This document shows, piece by piece, positions 6,380 through 12,594 of a DNA stretch of 12,731 nt. Each line of letters starts with the position of its first letter. The stretch's first letter is position 1. Source of the stretch: Candidatus Magasanikiibacteriota bacterium. GTDB taxonomy: Bacteria > Patescibacteriota > Patescibacteriia > Magasanikbacterales > UBA922. Location: assembly GCA_016214105.1 (NCBI GenBank), contig JACRPD010000002.1:1-12731 (forward strand), in the 5' to 3' direction. Below the pieces are notes generated by a model that worked only from the letters and a program-made list of their open reading frames with translations, made no database searches and was not told the origin of the DNA. Both the position numbers and the translations under genes were made by a program.

Positions 6380-8779
6380 TTATCTCCCCATCACCACCCC
6401 CACCACCTTATCCTCATCTAAGACGCCTGAATATGCCGCTCCATTAGCTGCCAATTGCATGCCATCGTCAGCTGACCACACCGGCGACCAGCCATCCGGA
6501 TAAATCACTTGGGTGGTAAAATCGCTGTCTATACCGGATTGTTTTTGCGCCAGCAAACTGTAGCGAGAACCTGCTTTAAATGGCAGGCGATAAACAAAAT
6601 ACGCGGTCGCGGTGTTGCCCGGCGCCACCATCATCCAGTTGCCGAAAGCAGTCTTGCCAAACTCATTGGTAATCCGCGTTCCGCTCTGCGGATGGATGCC
6701 GACTTCTTTTTCCTGTTTTGCCAAATCAACATCATCTTTGTACCAATCTTCAGGCACTTGAAAGACATCTTCGGGCGGAAAGGTAAAACCGCCCGCCTCT
6801 AACAATTCCGAACCTTCTGGAACGTAAATTCGCAAATAATCAACACTGTTCACGCCATAAAGCGGCACGCCAACAACACCGGTATGTGTACGGCGCACAA
6901 ATACCGTGTCTATGATAGAACCGTCGGCTTGAACCACAGCTTGATGTTCAATTGATTGTTTGATTTTAGCGTCTGACTTTTGGCCGTGGATATTGGCATT
7001 AACCACTGACAAATAGTCTTGGGTGGCCGCGACCGGACTGATTCCGCCTGCCCAACCAAACTCAACCATCTTGGCCTGCGTTGAGTTATCATTAAAATAT
7101 AATTGAATTTCTTTTTTTTGCAAAGCATCTTCCAGTTCGCTGACTAATCGCATCACGCCAACGGTGTCCAACTTGCCGAATCCGGCTAAAATCTGCGGCG
7201 CTAATTCCGACAAAACTTCTTTCGGTTTGTTTTCATTTTTATTGTAATCAAATTCAATTTGTCGCTGTAATTTCTCCACCGCGTCAGAGCTGGCGATAAC
7301 TAAATTTTTATCCGCGCTTTGCACCGGCCCGAGCACTGATAACAAACGTTCCAGAACTGTGGCATTTATCGCGATCACGCCGTCAACCGTGACGCCGCGG
7401 CCGTGCTGATAAAACCATTCAATCTTCCGCGCCGCGGTCGGAAAATCCGAAAACCAATTCGCGTCTTGAAACTCCCAACGCTTGGTTAATAATTGCAACG
7501 GCAACGGCGGTTTTACATATTCGTCTAACTGGCCTTGCAGGTCATAAGTGCCGCCGCCGGGAATATCTAAGTTGACAATCTTGCCTTTTTGCACATCCAA
7601 CAGCGCGAAACTGCCCATAAATCCGCCGGTAGGCCGCAATTCATCATTATTTTGAAACACCAGCAGATAGCGCCTCAACTGATCATGGCCGAAACCGGCT
7701 TCCAGCGCGTCCGCGAGGCCGATTAAATCCCGCAGATCATTAACAAAAGCGGCAAAAAGCAGTTTAAAATCAACGAATGATTTTTGATACTCCGCGGGTA
7801 CGACCTCCGAAGAGACGCCGCTCAATTCCGTTAACGCTTCTTCATATTGCGGCGCGGCGGAACGGAGATAGTCGGCTAAAAGTCCGATTTTATCACCTAA
7901 TGATAGTTGATTTTGTTTATTAATTTCTTCAATTCCTTTTACTAAATATGTATTGCCCAAAGCCAAATGATGTCCGGCGACCAACAAATGCTGGCGGCTT
8001 TTAACTTGCCGACCGATAATTGGCAATACGCTCGCCACATATTGCAAAGCGCGGTGTTCTTTGTCTAAAATCAAATCAGCGGCTTGAAAAGATTCCAGAG
8101 CCGCGTTCAAGTCATATTCAGCTTGCCCCAAATCAGCGTTCATCGCCGCGACAGTTGATGATTGCAAAGACAAAAACGCGTTTGTGCTCGCCTCCACCAC
8201 TCGCGCGCTGGTGTCTTTCACGCTGGAATAATAACCGACGGCGGGGAAAGGCAACGCGGCTAAAAGCGCGACCGCTATGACGCTATAAGCAAACTTTTTG
8301 AAAGTAAATACTGACGCAATTCTATCTCTAATTTCATTAACGCTATCCGACAAATCGTTCTTTACGCCAATAAACCAACGTTTGACTAAATGGAAGATGG
8401 GAGATAAGAGATGGGAGATAAGAGATGGGAGATAAAAGACAGAAACTACTTTAAACTTGCCAAAGTGAGATAAAAATCGTATGTTCCATGTTACATGTTC
8501 CATGTTACATGCTCGGCGGTCCCGCACCATCGCCGCCAAATCCACCACTTCCCGCCTTACCGGTTCAACTTTCTTCTCGCTAAATACTTTTACGCTATTC
8601 CAAATTGGCTCCGGCTTATTATTTTTTAGATTAATAACATGCGGCGATTTTTGATGCGTTTGCTGAATCCCAACCAACACGAACTTTTTACTCGTGTTTT
8701 TTGCCGAACAATTTTTCTTGGTATGACCAGCTTGCCGGCACAATGAACATTTTCTAACTGTTTTTATTTCATTGCTCAT
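6380..8779 (-). CDS. DUF4012 family membrane-anchored protein with N-terminal CCHC zinc knuckle
   Basis: 799 residues from the ATG at 8777-8779. A longer frame begins at TTG 8785, which is less likely. Residues 11-24 (CSLCRQAGHTKKNC) are an exact C-x2-C-x4-H-x4-C zinc knuckle. Residues 25-90 are a polar linker. Residues about 91-130 are encoded by two tandem heptamer arrays and the sequence between them, and look like an in-frame insertion. A membrane helix lies at about 163-184 (FAYSVIAVALLAALPFPAVG). A helical stalk follows (about 190-365). The DUF4012 (PF13196) domain then has its hallmark 'FQNNDELRPTGGFMGSF' at 375-391. The family is common in CPR bacteria and Gram-positive lineages, is outward-facing, and its biochemistry is unknown; a link to envelope polymer handling is only a guess. 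The gene starts 16 bp after the enolase stop, so it is probably co-transcribed with enolase. Confidence 0.85.
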   Translation of the reverse strand: MSNEIKTVRKCSLCRQAGHTKKNCSAKNTSKKFVLVGIQQTHQKSPHVINLKNNKPEPIWNSVKVFSEKKVEPVRREVVDLAAMVRDRRACNMEHVTWNIRFLSHFGKFKVVSVFYLPSLISHLLSPIFHLVKRWFIGVKNDLSDSVNEIRDRIASVFTFKKFAYSVIAVALLAALPFPAVGYYSSVKDTSARVVEASTNAFLSLQSSTVAAMNADLGQAEYDLNAALESFQAADLILDKEHRALQYVASVLPIIGRQVKSRQHLLVAGHHLALGNTYLVKGIEEINKQNQLSLGDKIGLLADYLRSAAPQYEEALTELSGVSSEVVPAEYQKSFVDFKLLFAAFVNDLRDLIGLADALEAGFGHDQLRRYLLVFQNNDELRPTGGFMGSFALLDVQKGKIVNLDIPGGGTYDLQGQLDEYVKPPLPLQLLTKRWEFQDANWFSDFPTAARKIEWFYQHGRGVTVDGVIAINATVLERLLSVLGPVQSADKNLVIASSDAVEKLQRQIEFDYNKNENKPKEVLSELAPQILAGFGKLDTVGVMRLVSELEDALQKKEIQLYFNDNSTQAKMVEFGWAGGISPVAATQDYLSVVNANIHGQKSDAKIKQSIEHQAVVQADGSIIDTVFVRRTHTGVVGVPLYGVNSVDYLRIYVPEGSELLEAGGFTFPPEDVFQVPEDWYKDDVDLAKQEKEVGIHPQSGTRITNEFGKTAFGNWMMVAPGNTATAYFVYRLPFKAGSRYSLLAQKQSGIDSDFTTQVIYPDGWSPVWSADDGMQLAANGAAYSGVLDEDKVVGVVMGR
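8397..8438. repeat. Tandem array inside the DUF4012 gene, 14-bp unit (two 7-mers)
   Basis: Three head-to-tail copies of ATGGGAGATAAGAG lie at 8397-8410, 8411-8424 and 8425-8438, the last with one mismatch. Each unit is itself two related heptamers (ATGGGAG and ATAAGAG). The total is 42 bp, a multiple of three, so the reading frame is kept. It encodes the LPSLISHLLSPIFH part of the protein. Confidence 0.92.
8481..8511. repeat. Second tandem array inside the DUF4012 gene, 14-bp unit (two 7-mers)
   Basis: Two perfect copies of ATGTTCCATGTTAC (8481-8494 and 8495-8508) plus three further bases. Each copy is two heptamers, ATGTTCC and ATGTTAC. It encodes CNMEHVTWNI, which sits 42 bp from the first array and does not look like conserved domain sequence. 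Confidence 0.92.
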
Positions 8780-8799
8780 TGCCAATTGTTAATTGCTAA
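8772..8799. repeat. Degenerate heptamer array at the enolase / DUF4012 junction
   Basis: Four successive 7-mers TTGCTCA, TTGCCAA, TTGTTAA and TTGCTAA fill 8772-8799. They supply the enolase stop codon (8796-8798), the whole intergenic spacer and the first codons of the DUF4012 gene. Confidence 0.75.
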
Positions 8800-10052
8800 T
8801 TAATCTCACTCTCTATTTTCATCAACCGATTATACTTCTCCACTCTTTCGGAACGAGATAGGGAACCGCTTTTGATGAAATCGGAATTGACCGCGACTGA
8901 CAAATCAGCGATGAAAGTGTCCGCGGTCTCGCCGGAACGATGAGAAATGGAGATTTTGTAATTATTTTTCTTGGCCAAGTAAATCGCGTCAATTGTTTCC
9001 GACACCGAGCCAATCTGATTTAATTTAATCAAAATCGCGTTAGCGACTTTTTCGTTAATCCCTTTTTGCAATCGCCTAACATCCGTAACAAACAAATCAT
9101 CGCCGACTAAAGTGACGCGCCGGCCCAGTTGACGCGTCAGTGTTTTCCAATTATTCCAATCATCTTCGGCTAAACCGTCTTCAATTGACAACAACGGATA
9201 TTTTTTTACCCAGCCATCTAAAATCCGCGTCATTTTTTCGGCAGTATAGCCTTGTTTTTTGCTTTCAAAATAATATCGGCCGTGGCGGTAAAATTCCGAT
9301 GCCGCCACATCCAACCCGACAAACACTTGCTTGCCGGGCGTAAAACCGGCCGCTTTTATCGCTTGCATAATGAGCTGAATCGCTCTTTCGTTATTCAACA
9401 AGTCCGGCGCGAATCCGCCCTCGTCGCCAACGCCGGTGGAATACCCTTTCTGGCTCAAAATCGCCGACAGAGAATGAAAAATCTGCGAGCCCATTCTTAT
9501 CCGTTCGCTAAATTGTTTATTAAGCGGGATAATCATAAATTCTTGAATGGACAAATTATTATCCGCATGCCGCCCGCCGTTTAAAATATTCATGGTTGGA
9601 ATCGGCATCCGCCAGCCTTTTTCCGGCAGAACAAAAGTTTTTCTTAAACATTTATACAAAGGCAAACCGCAAGAAACGGCCGCGGCCCGGCAAACCGCCA
9701 TTGAAACCGCCAAAATCGCGTTCGCGCCAAGCTTGCTTTTATTTTCCGTGCCGTCTAAATCCAGCATCATTTTATCTATCCGGCGCTGGTTCAAAGCGTC
9801 ATTGCCGTGCAAATGATTGGCAATCAAAGTATTCACATTTTTTACCGCTCTTAACACGCCCTTGCCGCCATATCGTTTCGGCGACCCGTCGCGCAATTCC
9901 AAAGCTTCGTGCGCGCCGGTTGACGCGCCCGACGGCACGGCCGCGGTTCCGCTTGAACCATCGCTTAAAAACACTGTCGCTTCCACCGTCGGATTTCCTC
10001 GCGAATCAAGAATCTCGCGGGCAAAAATTTTTTTGATTGTGGTGTCTGACAT
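8796..10052 (-). CDS. eno: Enolase (phosphopyruvate hydratase)
   Basis: 418 residues, close to the usual 410-435. It interconverts 2-phosphoglycerate and phosphoenolpyruvate in glycolysis in the cytoplasm, with Mg2+. The start was set at the ATG 10050-10052 (MSDTTIKKIFAREILDSRGN), which is where family members begin; an in-frame upstream extension of 33 residues is Phe/Cys-rich and not enolase-like. Catalytic and metal residues are intact: E171, the GDEGGFAP loop with E211, D248 (VGLDVAASEFY), E291 (SIEDGLAEDDW), D318 (LVGDDLFVT), K343 (LIKLNQIGSVSET signature), HRS at 371-373 (SHRSGETADTF) and K394 (IKSG). The C-terminus 'SERVEKYNRLMKIE' is typical. It has its own extended -10 promoter and is followed after 16 bp by the DUF4012 gene, so it likely heads the surface-protein run. 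Confidence 0.97.
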   Translation of the reverse strand: MSDTTIKKIFAREILDSRGNPTVEATVFLSDGSSGTAAVPSGASTGAHEALELRDGSPKRYGGKGVLRAVKNVNTLIANHLHGNDALNQRRIDKMMLDLDGTENKSKLGANAILAVSMAVCRAAAVSCGLPLYKCLRKTFVLPEKGWRMPIPTMNILNGGRHADNNLSIQEFMIIPLNKQFSERIRMGSQIFHSLSAILSQKGYSTGVGDEGGFAPDLLNNERAIQLIMQAIKAAGFTPGKQVFVGLDVAASEFYRHGRYYFESKKQGYTAEKMTRILDGWVKKYPLLSIEDGLAEDDWNNWKTLTRQLGRRVTLVGDDLFVTDVRRLQKGINEKVANAILIKLNQIGSVSETIDAIYLAKKNNYKISISHRSGETADTFIADLSVAVNSDFIKSGSLSRSERVEKYNRLMKIESEIN

Positions 10053-10083
10053 ATAACAAAAAATACTTAAATCAAGTAAGGAT

Positions 10084-10089
10084 ATTATA
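10084..10089 (-). promoter_or_regulatory. eno: Extended -10 promoter of enolase
   Basis: A perfect TATAAT on the reverse strand is preceded by TGG, giving an extended -10 (TGnTATAAT). The -35 position is poor (TTTTTC). The predicted start is near 10077, giving a leader of about 25 nt without a Shine-Dalgarno sequence. Confidence 0.6.
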
Positions 10090-10112
10090 CCATAGCTAAA
10101 ACAAAAGAAAAA

Positions 10113-10130
10113 GACGGACTTGCGTCCGCC
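10113..10130 (-). terminator. Intrinsic terminator after the NIF3 gene (possibly bidirectional)
   Basis: Seven-bp arms (one G-T pair) at 10113-10119 and 10124-10130. On the reverse strand the loop is GCAA, a GNRA-type tetraloop, and TTTTTCTTTT follows. On the + strand T6 (10131-10136) follows the stem too, so it could work both ways. It separates the NIF3 transcript from the enolase promoter. Confidence 0.8.
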
Positions 10131-10156
10131 TTTTTTATATAAACTACACACTTATA

Positions 10157-10191
10157 AACCTATGGCTTACGCCTTATGTCTTACGGCTTCG
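10157..10191. repeat. Degenerate heptamer array at the 3' end of the NIF3 gene
   Basis: Five successive 7-mers AACCTAT, GGCTTAC, GCCTTAT, GTCTTAC and GGCTTCG. They include the NIF3 stop codon (10181-10183) and the spacer after it. Confidence 0.7.
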
Positions 10192-11155
10192 CCGCCTTTT
10201 TCGCCCTACTCACTCTTGTCAACCCGCTGCATGGCACGATATCAATCCCCTTCTTTTCCAATTCATCCAAAAACAAATTCATGCCCAGCGAGTCGGAAGA
10301 CATGTGGCCGGCGATGACGACATTCATGTGATGCTCGCTGGCTTTATCGCGCGAATCGTCGCGCATATGCATGCCGATGGTAGTACTGATGCCTGCGCGC
10401 GATACTTCTTCATATATTTTGCTCGCGGGATTCGTACCGCCGGTCATTTCCACCACAAACTTGCCCACGCGATGGCTTGGATCGCCGGCGAAAAGTTTCG
10501 GTCCGGCGCCGCGGCGTTTGGCTTCCTGATATTCCGGAATCTCTAGTAAAACATCCAATAAATCGCCAACCGTATCCGGTTTACTCTTCGCGACATAATC
10601 GCGGACAAATTTTTTAACCAAGTTATCGGTTATCGTGTGGGTATTCATCAAATTTACTTTTAACGCTTTGGCCAAATCAATGACTTGATAATGATTGGCG
10701 GGATGAACGCTTCGCGCCACTTCTTTGGTTCTTTCCTCCATCAACTTTTCCGCGATATGAACCGGCATGCCTAAGTTCTCAAATACTGCCACTTGAATAT
10801 CCATTACGCTATGCAAACCAGCCAAACCACGCCCCAAAGGATGATGGCCGATGATTAAATCAATCGGCTTGCCGCGCTCGTTCAACTGGGAAGCCAGCAA
10901 AACCTCGCCAGACCCGATATCAATGCCGGCGAGAACTCTTTTGACTTTTGTTTGCTCGCTGCCAACATGCAAACGGCTGTCCGCGTAAGGATTGGCTAAC
11001 CGATCTTTTTCAAAATACACTTTGTCTTTCGGCTTCATCTCTCCATATTCCTTTTTAACGCGCGCCAAATACTTATCCACGCCTTTCTTTCCGCGCGGGT
11101 CAGCCGCGATTGCCATTTTTAGCCCCAAGTCAAAGATTTGTTTTATCGTCAACAT
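10181..11155 (-). CDS. NIF3-like protein (NGG1p-interacting factor 3 / GTP cyclohydrolase 1 type 2 homolog family)
   Basis: 324 residues. Family metal-binding signatures are present: 'DLIIGHHPLG' with HHP at 104-106, 'NTHTITDNLV' at 171-180, and 'EHHMNVVIAGHMSSDSLGMN' at 274-293. NIF3 proteins are cytoplasmic, toroid-forming, two-metal proteins. The true substrate is uncertain, and the GTP cyclohydrolase label found in databases should not be trusted here. The N-terminal 70 residues (a helical, Lys-rich part with GVDKYLARVKKEYGEM) look like a CPR-type extension. The C-terminus 'SRAKKAAKP' is basic. The gene has a promoter at 11249-11276 with a dyad over its -10, a leader with a long hairpin, and a terminator at 10113-10130, so it is probably monocistronic. 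There is no Shine-Dalgarno sequence. Confidence 0.88.
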   Translation of the reverse strand: MLTIKQIFDLGLKMAIAADPRGKKGVDKYLARVKKEYGEMKPKDKVYFEKDRLANPYADSRLHVGSEQTKVKRVLAGIDIGSGEVLLASQLNERGKPIDLIIGHHPLGRGLAGLHSVMDIQVAVFENLGMPVHIAEKLMEERTKEVARSVHPANHYQVIDLAKALKVNLMNTHTITDNLVKKFVRDYVAKSKPDTVGDLLDVLLEIPEYQEAKRRGAGPKLFAGDPSHRVGKFVVEMTGGTNPASKIYEEVSRAGISTTIGMHMRDDSRDKASEHHMNVVIAGHMSSDSLGMNLFLDELEKKGIDIVPCSGLTRVSRAKKAAKP

Positions 11156-11180
11156 AGCTGATAATTAAAATAAATAAATT

Positions 11181-11223
11181 CAGCACCTTCCTGCGGGGTA
11201 TTAAACCCAGCAGAAAAGTGCTG
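11181..11223 (-). promoter_or_regulatory. Long hairpin in the NIF3 leader
   Basis: 19-base arms at 11181-11199 and 11205-11223 with a 5-nt loop. On the transcribed strand the stem has two G-U pairs and one mismatch. The wobble pairs are a sign of an RNA-level structure. It ends 25 bp before the NIF3 ATG, followed by AT-rich sequence. No known riboswitch is recognised. Confidence 0.7.
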
Positions 11224-11256
11224 GATAAAATAGTCCCTTATGAAGACTATTTTATC
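11224..11256. promoter_or_regulatory. Perfect 12-bp dyad overlapping the NIF3 promoter -10
   Basis: GATAAAATAGTC (11224-11235) and GACTATTTTATC (11245-11256) are exact reverse complements with a 9-bp spacer. The right arm contains the -10 box and the predicted start lies in the spacer, so a DNA operator fits better than an RNA hairpin. Confidence 0.6.
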
Positions 11257-11276
11257 AGTTAGACTGTAAATGTCAA
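11249..11276 (-). promoter_or_regulatory. Sigma70-type promoter upstream of the NIF3 gene
   Basis: On the reverse strand a perfect TTGACA (11271-11276) is followed after 16 bp by TAAAAT (11249-11254, 5 of 6 match). The predicted start is near 11243, giving a leader of about 88 nt that holds the long hairpin. Confidence 0.55.
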
Positions 11277-12307
11277 TTATTTCCACAACCAATACTCGCC
11301 CAGCAGCTCATCTTTGATTTTTATGCTATTGCCTTCTTGTTGTCTCTCGAAGTACGCGATGATCGACAAAATGCTTCCAACCGAGAAAATCTATTCCCGA
11401 AGCAACGGTCTGTAAAAATACTTTATTGGGATGTAAGTTAAGTTTTAATTTTTCTAACAAAAATTTTTGAATCTCCGGTATTAAGTTTTTTAAATGTTCT
11501 CTGTTATGGGACAAAAACACAAAATCGTCGGCGTAACGAATGTAATACCTTGCTTTTAGTTTGTGTTTTACGAATTGATCAAACACATTCATGTAAACGT
11601 TGGCAAAAAGCTGCGAGGTTAGGTTGCCAAGAGGTAGTCCGCACCTGTCATTGCGGTTTGAAAAACTCTCAATCACCTCTTGCAATAGCGAAATAATGTT
11701 ATTATTCGGAATATATTGTCTCAAAATGTTAACGAGAATACCATGGTTGATGTTATCAAAAAACTTTTTAATATCACACTTCAAAACCCAACAGGTGCGG
11801 TGGTTGTTTTTACTGACTTGATAAAACATTTCTCTAAATCTGTTTAACGCTTTGTGCGGGCCTTTACCGTCCCGACAGGAAAATGAATCGGGGATAAATA
11901 TTTTATCAAAAAAGGATACAAAATCCGATAAATGGCGTGGTGTAAAAGACGATCTCGGACGCTGGCTTTGTGAATGTGCCGTCGTTTCGGATCGTTGACG
12001 AAAAAACTTTCGTAACCGCCGTGACGATAAGTATGACTTGCTAAATCGCCATGAAGTGCTACAATGTTGTCCATCAGCTTGTGGCCAAATTCAATAACAT
12101 CCTATTTCTTTTTCTTGCCAAGAATAAAATCTTCCCACGCTAAACATAAATTTTTTAATGAAATAATATACTCGTAACTATGAACCAAATGAATCTTTCT
12201 GGCGAATTTAGAACTATTAAGCCCCCCCCCCCGACGGTGTTGCCGAAATACCGATTTTGTCGTTGTTCAAAGAGTGTTATTTGCTGTGGCATACTTTTTT
12301 GCCGCAT
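11277..12307 (-). pseudogene. DGR-type reverse transcriptase, broken by several lesions
   Basis: Joined across frames, the reverse strand gives a DGR-family reverse transcriptase. The N-terminal part is 'YEYIISLKNLCLAWEDFILGKKK', then a TAG (12102-12104), then 'DVIEFGHKLMDNIVALHGDL', 'FFVNDPKRRHIHKASVRDRL' and 'HHAIYRILYPF'. After a one-base deficit in a six-A run (11908-11913) the next frame gives 'DKIFIPDSFSCRDGKGPHKA', 'CDIKKFFDNINHGIL' (motif A), 'GLPLGNLTSQLFANVY' (motif 4 with the DGR-specific GNxTSQ) and 'YYIRYADDFVFL' (catalytic YADD). It then runs through 'FLGWKHFVDHRVLRETTRR' to a stop at 11326. A third frame continues with 'GNSIKIKDELLGEYWLWK' and ends at 11277. That resembles the normal family C-terminus with about 40 residues missing. 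An ATG at 12305-12307 would start the gene, but an 11-base C tract (12222-12232) breaks the frame. The longest open pieces are 11326-11829 and 11844-12074. Confidence 0.82.
12222..12232. repeat. Homopolymer tract of 11 C (11 G on the coding strand)
   Basis: An uninterrupted run of 11 C lies in the 5' part of the reverse transcriptase region. A tract of 9 or 12 would join the upstream ATG frame (MPQQITLFEQRQNRYFGNTV) to the enzyme body frame; 11 does not. It could be a slippage site or an assembly artefact. Confidence 0.85.
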
Positions 12308-12425
12308 CTGCCACGTCTGTCGCGCTACACAATGGGCGTTAAAATAGATAATTTATTTATTGAACTTTTGGAAATTACTTCTACCGCCAAATACGCCAAA
12401 CGAGAAGATAAATTGTTCAACGAGA

Positions 12426-12446
12426 CTCCCGCCATAAAGACGGGAG
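12426..12446. repeat. Hairpin at the 3' side of the template-like segment
   Basis: CTCCCG (12426-12431) and CGGGAG (12441-12446) pair exactly. On the reverse strand the stem extends to 8 bp with one G-T pair and a 5-base loop. No T-run follows. In well-studied DGRs a hairpin lies just after the variable repeat, and this one lies just after the template-like segment. Confidence 0.75.
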
Positions 12447-12580
12447 CATGAAGAAACTGGCTGCACGCGAAACGATCGTTGCCGTTCCAGTCGTTGTCGA
12501 GCCGATTGAAGTTGATGTACCAGCGATCGCCGTTCCGATTGAGGTAAGCGATGTACTGGTTGCCGTTCGAATCGCGCAGA
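12447..12580 (-). other. DGR template-repeat-like segment (TR candidate)
   Basis: The reverse strand reads 'RDSNGNQYIAYLNRNGDRW', 'YINFNRLDNDWNGNDRFAC'. This is the familiar Asn-rich 'NGxxxPYLNxNGDRWxLNFNxLDNDWNxNxRF' pattern of CPR DGR template/variable repeats, with nine Asn codons, all AAC or AAT, the codons that adenine-specific mutagenesis diversifies. It lies on the same strand as the reverse transcriptase and upstream of it, a normal place for a template repeat. Retention of so many AAY codons, and about 45 further residues of non-conserved frame before a stop, favour template over variable repeat. The open frame 12325-12660 that crosses it takes its first Met from the adjacent IS end and is probably not a real gene. 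The exact borders cannot be set without a partner repeat. Confidence 0.65.
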
Positions 12581-12594
12581 AATATACGACTGAT

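Noticed and set aside
8397..8511. CRISPR-like array
   Set aside because: Units are contiguous 14-mers without spacers, inside a coding frame, with no cas gene in the window.
8780..8785. TTG start two codons upstream for the DUF4012 gene
   Set aside because: An ATG follows two codons later and TTG has no supporting ribosome binding site. The difference is minor and the ATG is preferred.
10053..10151. 33-residue N-terminal extension of enolase
   Set aside because: The extension runs over the promoter and terminator and is Phe/Cys-rich, while the downstream ATG matches the normal enolase start.
12102..12104. TAG in the reverse transcriptase as evidence of a recoded genetic code
   Set aside because: TAG ends the DUF302 gene normally, TGA ends the thrombospondin-repeat gene, and the same reverse transcriptase has other lesions. 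A simple nonsense mutation explains it.
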